From positions 6,154,501 to 6,218,500 of the forward strand of contig NZ_CP010429.1 in the NCBI RefSeq assembly GCF_000974425.1: 64,000 nt of DNA. Reading direction: 5' to 3'. How positions within the stretch are numbered: position 1 is the first letter of the stretch; every line of letters starts with the position of its first letter. Positions 57,536-64,000 of this stretch are shown here, piece after piece. Source of the DNA: Spirosoma radiotolerans (GTDB taxonomy: Bacteria; Bacteroidota; Bacteroidia; Cytophagales; Spirosomataceae). Made by a program: the position numbers and the translations under genes. Under the pieces are notes generated by a model. That model saw only the letters and a program-made list of their open reading frames with translations. It had not been told where the DNA came from and ran no database searches.

Positions 57536-58729
57536 TCAAGCCAAATCCCGCTCAATGATTTTCCCGCTGGCCTTCTCCTTCAAAATCAGCTTATTCCGGC
57601 CATCATGGGTCATTTCCTGTTTGATCAGGTAGTGATCCGCATCATACTCGACAAGCGTAGATTCGGGTTTAAGCCCCTCTTGTCCGCGCCAGACGGGTAA
57701 GTTTACTTTTTCCCACTGCTTCGTTTCCGCTGATTTATAGGCCGCGTCGAGAACGGCATTCACTACGTAGCCATCGTAAAACGTCTCGGCGGGTTCACGG
57801 CCTTCTTCCTGCGATTTGAACATGTCCGTAAACATGTGATTGTAGCCCAGGTCATTCACCTCGTCGCCAACCGGAAATAGCCAACCCGTGTTGGATTCGG
57901 CTTTTTCGGCCACATAATCAGCCCCTTTGCCCGAACTGTACATTTCGAAACCGGTTCGTAGAAAGTTATTGATCCAGATGGTGCCTTCGGTGCCCATTAC
58001 TTCGTCGCGGAGGTCCATACCGCCCCGGAAAGCCCAGCTCACTTCAAACTGTCCGATGGCGCCGTTTTCGTATTTCACCAGGGCAATGGCGTGATCCTCG
58101 GCGTCAATGGGTTTCACCTGCGTAGCGGCCCAGCACATCACCTCTACCGGCTTCACATCCTTACCGATAAAATTTCGGGCAATTTCGACACAGTGACAAC
58201 CTAAATCGAGCATGCAGCCGCCCCCCGCCTGCTCTTTGTCCCAGAACCAGTCGGAGTGCGGTCCGGGGTGTGTTTCGCGGGATTTAGCCCACAGAATTCG
58301 GCCAAGGGCTCCGTTTTTAACACTGTCCAGCGCTTTCAAAAACTTAGGTGTGTAACATAAGTCCTCTAGGTAACCGGCAAAAATGCCCGCTTCTTCAGCC
58401 GTCTGCATCATCCGCAACGCTTCATCGGCCGTACGGCCAAGGGGTTTCGTACAAACCACCGATTTCTTGTGTTTGGCGCAGAGGTTGACCGCCGTTTCGT
58501 GAATGTTGTTGGGAAGCGCAATACAAACCATATCTACATCGGGATGCGCAATGACCTCTTCCATATCGGTCGACGCAAAATCACATCCATAATCTGTCGC
58601 AAATTTTTGGGCAGTTTCTTCCCGGCGGGCATAAATGGCAACAACTTTATCCCGGCTGCGCTGGCCATGAATGGATTCGGCATAGAAGCGGCCAATGAAG
58701 CCGCCCCCGAGCATAGCAATACGTTGCAT
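57536..58729 (-). CDS. Gfo/Idh/MocA-family oxidoreductase
   Basis: A 397-residue NAD(P)-dependent sugar-type oxidoreductase: IAMLGGGFIGRFYAESI (dinucleotide loop), VDMVCIALPNNIHE, KSVVCTKPLGRTADEA (family EKPL with Thr before Lys), and GGCMLDLGCHCVEIARNFIG with the D-x-G-x-H metal/catalytic stretch. The C-terminal domain is longer than the minimum Idh fold. ATG 58729 is used, since the longer ORF adds residues before the dinucleotide loop that no family member has. Divergent from pnuC. Confidence 0.88.
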   Translation of the reverse strand: MQRIAMLGGGFIGRFYAESIHGQRSRDKVVAIYARREETAQKFATDYGCDFASTDMEEVIAHPDVDMVCIALPNNIHETAVNLCAKHKKSVVCTKPLGRTADEALRMMQTAEEAGIFAGYLEDLCYTPKFLKALDSVKNGALGRILWAKSRETHPGPHSDWFWDKEQAGGGCMLDLGCHCVEIARNFIGKDVKPVEVMCWAATQVKPIDAEDHAIALVKYENGAIGQFEVSWAFRGGMDLRDEVMGTEGTIWINNFLRTGFEMYSSGKGADYVAEKAESNTGWLFPVGDEVNDLGYNHMFTDMFKSQEEGREPAETFYDGYVVNAVLDAAYKSAETKQWEKVNLPVWRGQEGLKPESTLVEYDADHYLIKQEMTHDGRNKLILKEKASGKIIERDLA

Positions 58730-58807
58730 AGTTGAGAGGTTAGATAAATGGTTAATCCGTACTTTCGCACAGTTAAAGTAGAGGACGCCCACCGTATTTT
58801 TTTACTC

Positions 58808-59482
58808 ATGGTCGAGTTTTTCGATATCCATACCATTTTTTTTACGCTGTGGGATTACCCCATGAGTTACCTCGAATTTTTCGGGGTTTTATCCGGGTCA
58901 ATAGCAACCTGGCTCGCGGCCCGCGCCAACGTCTGGAGCTGGCCAATCGGGGCCGCCAGTGTCCTGCTATTTTTCTTTTTGTTCTTTCAGATCCAGCTTT
59001 ACCCCGACATGTTTTTGCAGGTCTTCTTTTTCATAACGAACCTGCAAGGCTGGTGGCGCTGGACCCACCCCAAGGCCCAGGAGGCCGATCAGCACAACGA
59101 ACTCCGTATTACCCGGCTTATAGGACGACCGCTGGTTCTGGTGTTGCTCGGGGGGCTGGTAGCTACAGGTGTACTAGGCGCTCTTGCTCAAAATCTGCAC
59201 ATCTGGTTTCCCATATTGTTCAGTCAACCCAGCGCCTTCCCCTACCTCGATTCGTTCACGACCGTAATGAGTATTATCGGCACATTTATGATGATTCATA
59301 AAAAGCTCGAATGCTGGTGGATCTGGCTGCTTGTCGACATCATCAGCACCTTCATGTATTTTACCAAAGGGGTAAAACTGGTTGGGGTCGAATACGCAAT
59401 TTTTTGCCTAATCGCTTTCCAGGGTGCCTGGCACTGGACCCGTGAATACCGGTCGTATTCGGTAGAGCAAACTACACATTAA
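58808..59482 (+). CDS. pnuC: PnuC-type nicotinamide riboside/mononucleotide transporter
   Basis: A 224-residue inner-membrane protein with seven hydrophobic helices, including FFGVLSGSIATWLAARANVW followed by SWPIGAASVLLFF (about 24-56), FITNLQGWWRWTH (about 72-84) and the end FCLIAFQGAWHWTREY. The W-x-x-P-I-G and Q-G-x-W-x-W motifs are PnuC signatures; the family takes up vitamin B3 nucleosides by facilitated diffusion. Start ATG 58808; an ATG at 58748 would add a charged lead not typical for PnuC. A partner kinase (NadR) is not visible. Confidence 0.9.
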   Translation: MVEFFDIHTIFFTLWDYPMSYLEFFGVLSGSIATWLAARANVWSWPIGAASVLLFFFLFFQIQLYPDMFLQVFFFITNLQGWWRWTHPKAQEADQHNELRITRLIGRPLVLVLLGGLVATGVLGALAQNLHIWFPILFSQPSAFPYLDSFTTVMSIIGTFMMIHKKLECWWIWLLVDIISTFMYFTKGVKLVGVEYAIFCLIAFQGAWHWTREYRSYSVEQTTH

Positions 59483-59560
59483 CCTCGTTCGCTTTTAAAG
59501 TGCTGCCTTACAACCAACAAGGGCAATTGAGGGTCTACTCAAAAAGTTACGAACGCCCTC

Positions 59561-59971
59561 ATGAAACACGTTGTACTTCTGCTTTCTCTGTTACTCGTTC
59601 TGGCCTGCTCAAAATCGGATGATACCGTATCGCCTAATAATCTTATAGGTACCTGGCGGTTGATTACTTATTGCAAACCAGCCAGCAGTTCAACGTGCAT
59701 GACGGTTGATGTACCTTCCAATAAAGGTGTATTTATCACGTTCAACTATGCCGGTGAATTCAACGAGTTTTACGAAAATACCAAGCCGGTTGAGTATAGT
59801 TTTTTAGGTTGCTTCGGCGGCAATTACAAAACAGAAGGAAATAATATACGAATTATGGCTGCCTGTATGTCATCAATGAATGGCAAGCTCATACCCCTGT
59901 TATCGTTAACGGGTAACCGATTAGTCTTAAATCCATATAGTACGGGCGAGTATGTTTTCATCAGACGATAA
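59561..59971 (+). CDS. Small lipoprotein, lipocalin-like
   Basis: A 136-residue protein with a lipoprotein signal (MKHVVLLLSLLLVLACSKSD, lipobox LVLAC, Cys 16). The mature part has NLIGTWRLITYCKP, the G-x-W start of a lipocalin-like barrel, then TFNYAGEFNEFYENTKPVEY, NYKTEGNNIRIMAACM and LLSLTGNRLVLNPYS. Length and layout match the Bacteroidota lipocalin-like families. Four additional Cys may form disulfides. Ligand unknown. Confidence 0.78.
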   Translation: MKHVVLLLSLLLVLACSKSDDTVSPNNLIGTWRLITYCKPASSSTCMTVDVPSNKGVFITFNYAGEFNEFYENTKPVEYSFLGCFGGNYKTEGNNIRIMAACMSSMNGKLIPLLSLTGNRLVLNPYSTGEYVFIRR

Positions 59972-60227
59972 GCCGTATGTAGCTTCTTCGTCAGGCTTTC
60001 AGAACTTAATTTTTCGAGTGGCTTGTGGCTATTCGGTCTATTACCAATAAATTGATAGACTAACTTAAATACTACTGTAAAATAGTACGTTTTTTAGATA
60101 GCTAATTATAAAACAAGATATATTAATTATAAATATAATAAGAATATTTATCCTTAACGTACTGATAACTATTATATTACCAGTTTTGCATTATAACTTT
60201 GTATTGAAAACCAAACAGTGAACCCCT
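59972..60227. other. AT-rich leader before the CBM48-type gene
   Basis: Strongly AT-rich DNA between the lipoprotein gene and the CBM48-type gene, with runs such as ATTAATTATAAATATAATAA. No reading frame was found. It looks like a promoter-rich, possibly curved region. Confidence 0.4.
60194..60201 (+). promoter_or_regulatory. Probable -7 element of the CBM48-type gene
   Basis: TAACTTTG matches TAnnTTTG, 26 bases before the start codon in AT-rich DNA. A -33 TTG is not evident at standard spacing. Confidence 0.4.
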
Positions 60228-60530
60228 ATGGCAGTTGCCAAACAATTCCTCAAAAGCAAGCCTCTTGCGAAAGTAACATTTGAATTGTCGGCCGAAGCCG
60301 TCAATGGTGCTAAAACGGTCGCTCTGGCCGGTGAATTCAATGGCTGGGATGCCCAGGCCCTGAAAAAACAGAAAGATGGTTCTTACAAAACTACGGTTGA
60401 ACTGCCCGTTGGTGGCGAATACCAGTTCCGTTACGTTTTGGATGGTACGACATGGACAAATGATACGGCTGCTGACAAATACGTTCCAAGCGGAGTATCG
60501 TTTGAAGAGAACTCAGTGGTTGTTCTCTAA
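60228..60530 (+). CDS. Isoamylase N-terminal / CBM48-like glycan-binding protein
   Basis: A 100-residue stand-alone Early-set domain: KVTFELSAEAVNGAKTVALA (about 15-34), GEFNGWDAQALKKQKDGSYK and GGEYQFRYVLDGTTW with the aromatic residues typical of the AMPK-beta/CBM48 carbohydrate face. Such small proteins are common in Bacteroidota and are probably starch/glycogen binders, by inference. No enzyme domain is attached. A perfect palindrome at 60542 ends the transcript. Confidence 0.87.
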   Translation: MAVAKQFLKSKPLAKVTFELSAEAVNGAKTVALAGEFNGWDAQALKKQKDGSYKTTVELPVGGEYQFRYVLDGTTWTNDTAADKYVPSGVSFEENSVVVL

Positions 60531-60541
60531 GCAAGAAATTG

Positions 60542-60598
60542 AAACCATCAAGGGGTGAGCAGGCTTGTCGACAAGCCTGCTCACCCCTTGATGGTTTT
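60542..60598. terminator. 56-base perfect palindrome, bidirectional terminator
   Basis: 26-bp arms (60542-60567 and 60572-60597) around the palindromic TCGA centre. It ends with TTTT on the plus strand and has AAA on the other end. It lies between convergent genes. Confidence 0.75.
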
Positions 60599-60611
60599 AC
60601 CCTAATGCGTT

Positions 60612-61556
60612 TTATACCGTAAAGCTATCGGAATCGACATAAGCTTTGATCAGGGCGACTTCCCCTTCCTTACCCTTCTGCGATTTTCCGTGCTCCATGC
60701 CAAAAATAAAGTCTTTACCCGCAGCTTTTTGCTTCTGATAAACGTACTTGAAAATATTCTTGTAGTTAATTTCACCCGTCGTTGGCTCATTACGACCAGG
60801 GTTATCGCCAATCTGAAAATAGCCAATCTCGCTCCAGCACCAGTCGATGTGGGGAATAATATGGCCCTCATTTTTCTGCATGTGGTAGATGTCAAACAAA
60901 ATCTTACAGGAAGGGCTATTTACGGCGCGGCAAATTTCGTAGGTCTGATCCGATGTACGCAGGAATAGATTCGGCGAATCGCTTAGGGGTTCAAGCACCA
61001 TCGTCAGGCCCGCTGGTGCCAGAATGTCAGCCCCACGGCGCAGGGCATCAATGACGTTACCCGTTTGAATACCAATGGGCAGATTCCGCTCGAAATCCCC
61101 CGGTACAACCGTAGTAAATTTAGTATTGCAACGCTTGGCGGTTTCAACGGCTTTCCGGCAGCCGTTCAGGAAAATGTCAATATATTCGGGCTTTCCGGCA
61201 GCCAGCGTATTCTGTGAATTACCGCCTTTGTCGAGGACAAATACACCCATCGTCATTCCCAGACGAGCCATTTCCTCCCCAATTTTGGTTTGCATAGCGG
61301 GTTCACGGCCCATCATTCCATTGTCTTCCATCGCCGTGAAACCCATATCGGCCATAAACTTGAGCTGGTCGATGAGGTCTTTACCGGCGCTGTTCTCAAA
61401 CATCCCAAAGTGCGGGGCGTATTTAAGTTTAAACGTGTTTTTAGCCAGTGAATCTGACTGCCAGTTGCCTGCTACCGACTCACCGGTTACGGCGGCACCC
61501 GCCAAGCTTAAGCCAGCCGCGCCAACTGTTGATTTTACAAAATTACGTCGTTGCAT
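60612..61556 (-). CDS. Tat-exported sugar isomerase/epimerase-like (hydroxypyruvate isomerase type) protein
   Basis: A 314-residue TIM-barrel protein. The N-terminus MQRRNFVKSTVGAAGLSLAG AAV has a twin-arginine motif, so export by Tat is expected. The barrel has VLEPLSDSP (Glu), ILFDIYHMQ (Asp-x-x-His), YFQIGDNPGRNEP (about 256-268) and GMEHGKS (Glu), the metal-binding positions of the xylose-isomerase-like/hydroxypyruvate isomerase group. Substrate unknown. The next gene is a c-type cytochrome with a related export habit. Confidence 0.88.
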   Translation of the reverse strand: MQRRNFVKSTVGAAGLSLAGAAVTGESVAGNWQSDSLAKNTFKLKYAPHFGMFENSAGKDLIDQLKFMADMGFTAMEDNGMMGREPAMQTKIGEEMARLGMTMGVFVLDKGGNSQNTLAAGKPEYIDIFLNGCRKAVETAKRCNTKFTTVVPGDFERNLPIGIQTGNVIDALRRGADILAPAGLTMVLEPLSDSPNLFLRTSDQTYEICRAVNSPSCKILFDIYHMQKNEGHIIPHIDWCWSEIGYFQIGDNPGRNEPTTGEINYKNIFKYVYQKQKAAGKDFIFGMEHGKSQKGKEGEVALIKAYVDSDSFTV

Positions 61557-61676
61557 ATGTGAGGTTGTCTGAACCAGAGTTTGTGTGATTTTGCGGATGG
61601 ACTATGCTTGTCAAGATAAAGCTTCCGCTAAAAGCATACGCCATAATCAATCAGAAAAATCAACTAAATCTCGGTT

Positions 61677-64000
61677 CTATTTCTTTTTTAAACTTGATAA
61701 ATAATCCACTAAATCGACTAATTCCTGCGTGTTCATGGCTTCCTGTATACCCGATGGCATCATGGAGGTATCCAACTGTTTCATCGAAACGACATCCGAC
61801 ATTTTGTAATTCTGCACAACGCCACCCGGAAACTTCATTTGCAGATCCGTCTCGGTTTTGCTGGATACAATACCTGTCATGGTACTACCGTCTTTAAATT
61901 TCACCGCCCAGCCCTCATAGCCAAAGCTAATACCAGCGTCGGGATGCAAAATAGCCAGATACTGGCCTTCCTTGGGCAATTTAGACCCAATTTCTGACAG
62001 CTTGGGGCCAAAGTCCATACCCTCGCCGTTGACCTGGTGGCAAATGCTACAGTTGTTCTTGAAAACAGAAACACCGCGTGCCGCATCGCCATTCATCGCC
62101 AGTAGTTCGTTTATGGCGGGCAGTTTCTTCCCTTCGGCACTTTGGCCGCCATCCAGGAAGCTAGCGGCCTGCTGACGAATGTTTTTTCGCCAGTCGTTAC
62201 TCACACCCTGCACGGCTGCTTTTTTGTAATCGCCTTTAATATCGCCAGACTTAAGTAAGGCCACGACCATATCGGCTCCTTCTGCACTACCTCCTAATGA
62301 ACGAGTCGCTTCTTTACGTAAGGCCGCAGACCGTTTCTCGTCCAATGCTACCGTTTTTAAAATATCAATAGACTCTTTGTTGCCCACCCGACGCAAAGCG
62401 ACCAGCATATTAGCCGCAGCTTCCGGATCACTGCCATTAAGTACATCCCAGACCATAGGGCTGCCTTGCTGCTTGAGTAATTGCCGGGCCGCATCTCGCC
62501 CCACGCCTTCCAATGGTTTCTGAACCGCCAGCTTGGCCAGATGCGCATTTTCGGATACGGGTTCGAAACGCATGACCAATTCAATGTATTCGGGTGTACC
62601 ATATACATCGGTCATGAGTTTATTCAGGGCATTTGTTGCTACAGGGGAGTTTTTCACGAAAGCCGGGTCAAGGTGACGCAGAGCAAGTTTGGTAACCTCC
62701 GTGGAGCCACTGTTTGCCTGCAAAATACCCAGCAAAGCATTGGACTTTTCAACAGCGCCCGGATTAAAATCAAACGCCCGGAAATACCGCAACCGCTGGT
62801 TTATATCAACGGCCGGATCACCTGCCAATTTGGCCAGCATCGGCACGGATTCCTTGGTACGGGCACGCCACACGATGTCACGACCACCCGCATTGGCTAA
62901 GGCCGGGGCGTCGTTACGCTCGTTGCTCATCTGCTTCACCCAGGCGGTGTAATATGTATCCCAATTAGAATCAGCGCCTATACCCAGCGCTTCCAGATAC
63001 CAACGGTCTTTGCCATCATATTGACTGGCCAGTTGCGCCCACAGTGCCGGAGCCTCGGCGCTCTGGTTTCGGCGTAGTGCGATAGCACACTCCCGACGCA
63101 CCTGCGGATCAGGGTCGTTGACAAGTTGCTTTATGTAGGGAATAATGTCTGATTTGAGTTCGCGGGCGGCACGGAGGCCCGTAATGCGCAGATCAGGATT
63201 ATCGCTTTTTAACGCTGTTTCGATCCATTTCGGTCCTTTCTCTGCTTTACTCAGCAACCACAGCGCCCGAGCCTGCATCCGGGGATTAGCCGATGTTTTA
63301 TAAAGTTTAGCCAATTCTTTTTCTGCTTTTTTACCCATGCCAGACAGTTTCTGCCAGCCAGCATAGCGGATAGACATGTTTGGGCTTTGCAGAGCTTCGA
63401 TAGCGCCCTCGGTCGTTGTCAGATCCACCTTAGGCATTTTGTACGGCGAGTTTGGTGGTGCTACCCGGTAAACGCGTCCCCGACTTTGATCGCCCGCCTG
63501 GTGGCCACCCACACCGGGGTCATACCAGTCGGCAATAATCAATGAGCCATCCGGTGCCACACATACATCGGCCGGCCGGAACCACTGGTCACGAGCCCCT
63601 TCCAATACATTGACAATCTCGGCTTTATACCCTGCTCCGTCTTTTTGTACTGGATACGACCGGACGACATTCGGGCCGGCATCGCAATGGATCATCTGAT
63701 TCCGAAAAACCTCCGGCAACAGCTTACCCTCATACACGATCATGCCCGTTGGCGAACCAGCCCCAGTTTGCAGGAGGTTAGGTACAACACCGGGATCATT
63801 AAGGTGCCAGTGCCGTCTTGGTATTTCGGGCTCAATGTTCTCCCGGTTGGCCTGCCAGCCTGCGCCCGTCATTTCGTCGGTGTATCCATAGTTGCCATAT
63901 TCCATAACATAATTGATCCGAACGCCCTTGTTACCATCGTCGTCATTATCCGATTGCCACAGGGTGCCGTACGAATCAACGGCTACTTCGTAGTTATTGC
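61677..64000 (-). CDS. HEAT-repeat c-type cytochrome, PVC-type membrane-bound dehydrogenase-like (5' partial)
   Basis: A protein of at least 774 residues that starts beyond the right edge; the ORF continues openly through 64000, and ATG 63905 is internal. The visible part begins with a beta-propeller region (VRSYPVQKDGAGYKAEIVNV, WFRPADVCVAPDGSLIIADW followed by YDPGVGGHQ), then HEAT-like helical repeats (about 165-560: VNDPDPQVRRECAIALRRNQ, LRKEATRSLGG), and a C-terminal heme domain with VFKNNCSICHQVNGEG, the Cys-x2-Cys-His site, and Met ligands near the end. This matches the PVC-type heme-binding dehydrogenase group of Bacteroidota and Planctomycetes. Confidence 0.88.
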   Translation of the reverse strand, partial: NNYEVAVDSYGTLWQSDNDDDGNKGVRINYVMEYGNYGYTDEMTGAGWQANRENIEPEIPRRHWHLNDPGVVPNLLQTGAGSPTGMIVYEGKLLPEVFRNQMIHCDAGPNVVRSYPVQKDGAGYKAEIVNVLEGARDQWFRPADVCVAPDGSLIIADWYDPGVGGHQAGDQSRGRVYRVAPPNSPYKMPKVDLTTTEGAIEALQSPNMSIRYAGWQKLSGMGKKAEKELAKLYKTSANPRMQARALWLLSKAEKGPKWIETALKSDNPDLRITGLRAARELKSDIIPYIKQLVNDPDPQVRRECAIALRRNQSAEAPALWAQLASQYDGKDRWYLEALGIGADSNWDTYYTAWVKQMSNERNDAPALANAGGRDIVWRARTKESVPMLAKLAGDPAVDINQRLRYFRAFDFNPGAVEKSNALLGILQANSGSTEVTKLALRHLDPAFVKNSPVATNALNKLMTDVYGTPEYIELVMRFEPVSENAHLAKLAVQKPLEGVGRDAARQLLKQQGSPMVWDVLNGSDPEAAANMLVALRRVGNKESIDILKTVALDEKRSAALRKEATRSLGGSAEGADMVVALLKSGDIKGDYKKAAVQGVSNDWRKNIRQQAASFLDGGQSAEGKKLPAINELLAMNGDAARGVSVFKNNCSICHQVNGEGMDFGPKLSEIGSKLPKEGQYLAILHPDAGISFGYEGWAVKFKDGSTMTGIVSSKTETDLQMKFPGGVVQNYKMSDVVSMKQLDTSMMPSGIQEAMNTQELVDLVDYLSSLKKK

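Overview
The window looks like a piece of chromosome from a member of the Bacteroidota, order Cytophagales, and the overall feel is closest to Spirosoma or a near relative. That placement is inference from gene content and sequence style. Supporting signs are about 50% GC, few Shine-Dalgarno-like sites, frequent TTG/GTG starts, a TonB-type receptor with an OMP_b-brl barrel, a DUF2723 membrane glycosyltransferase, a DUF5916 protein, a YtxJ bacillithiol-type protein, a LytTR regulator, and a TAnnTTTG-type promoter before the tRNA gene. No insertion sequence, prophage, rRNA or CRISPR array was found. Most genes are housekeeping or cell-envelope genes.

Layout. 1-240: 3' part of a ribosome-rescue factor (ArfB). 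341-2964: a tandem array of five intact small paralogous proteins plus a truncated sixth, which runs into the 3' end of a convergent membrane-protein gene; both genes seem to have lost their ends in one deletion. 4.1-9.3 kb: YraN, LipB, a PolB-like exonuclease with an altered first motif, RNase R and tRNA-Arg(CCG). 9.5-17.4 kb: a beta-roll repeat surface protein, a TonB-type receptor and a DUF2723 protein. 17.4-18.55 kb: a gene-poor stretch with a decayed PQQ-sugar-dehydrogenase-like pseudogene and hairpins. 18.5-26.6 kb: acyl-CoA ligase, LytTR regulator, CysM, PyrD, FtsK and LolA. 26.7-32.4 kb: Upp, a Wzi/RemB-like barrel, GmhA and a DUF5916 protein. 32.5-34.4 kb: lemA-TPM-TPM operon. 34.5-38.2 kb: an unusual SDR, a LuxR-type response regulator, a histidine kinase, and an AT-rich pair made of a 7TM protein and a small protein ending in a CPxxCP motif. 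38.5-41.7 kb: RmlA, RmlB and GalE. 41.8-50.5 kb: SirB1-like protein, phosphopantetheinyl transferase, WD40 protein, DivIVA, FolB, YtxJ, Kdo transferase, RsgA and cystathionine beta-synthase. 50.7-64 kb: secreted protein, scar of an AAA ATPase locus, M1 peptidase, methylmalonyl-CoA epimerase, HesB/IscA, thioesterase, MetE-like protein, GNAT, SDR, Gfo/Idh, PnuC, lipoprotein, a CBM48-type small protein, a Tat-exported TIM-barrel protein and a HEAT-repeat c-type cytochrome cut by the window end.

How genes connect. The RmlA-RmlB-GalE block supplies nucleotide sugars for surface polysaccharide, while GmhA and the Kdo transferase serve LPS core and the DUF2723 protein probably glycosylates exported proteins. 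FtsK and LolA are adjacent, an order also known from proteobacteria. CysM and CBS both make or use cysteine. Several gene ends carry long perfect inverted repeats with no T-run, and some arms reach into the preceding reading frame.

Best candidates for something undescribed are the small CPxxCP protein plus 7TM membrane protein next to a two-component system (37025-38131) and the tandem family of small helical proteins (341-2964). Both are structural observations; no function can be read from the sequence. All similarity statements are from family knowledge and reading the sequence, with no database search.
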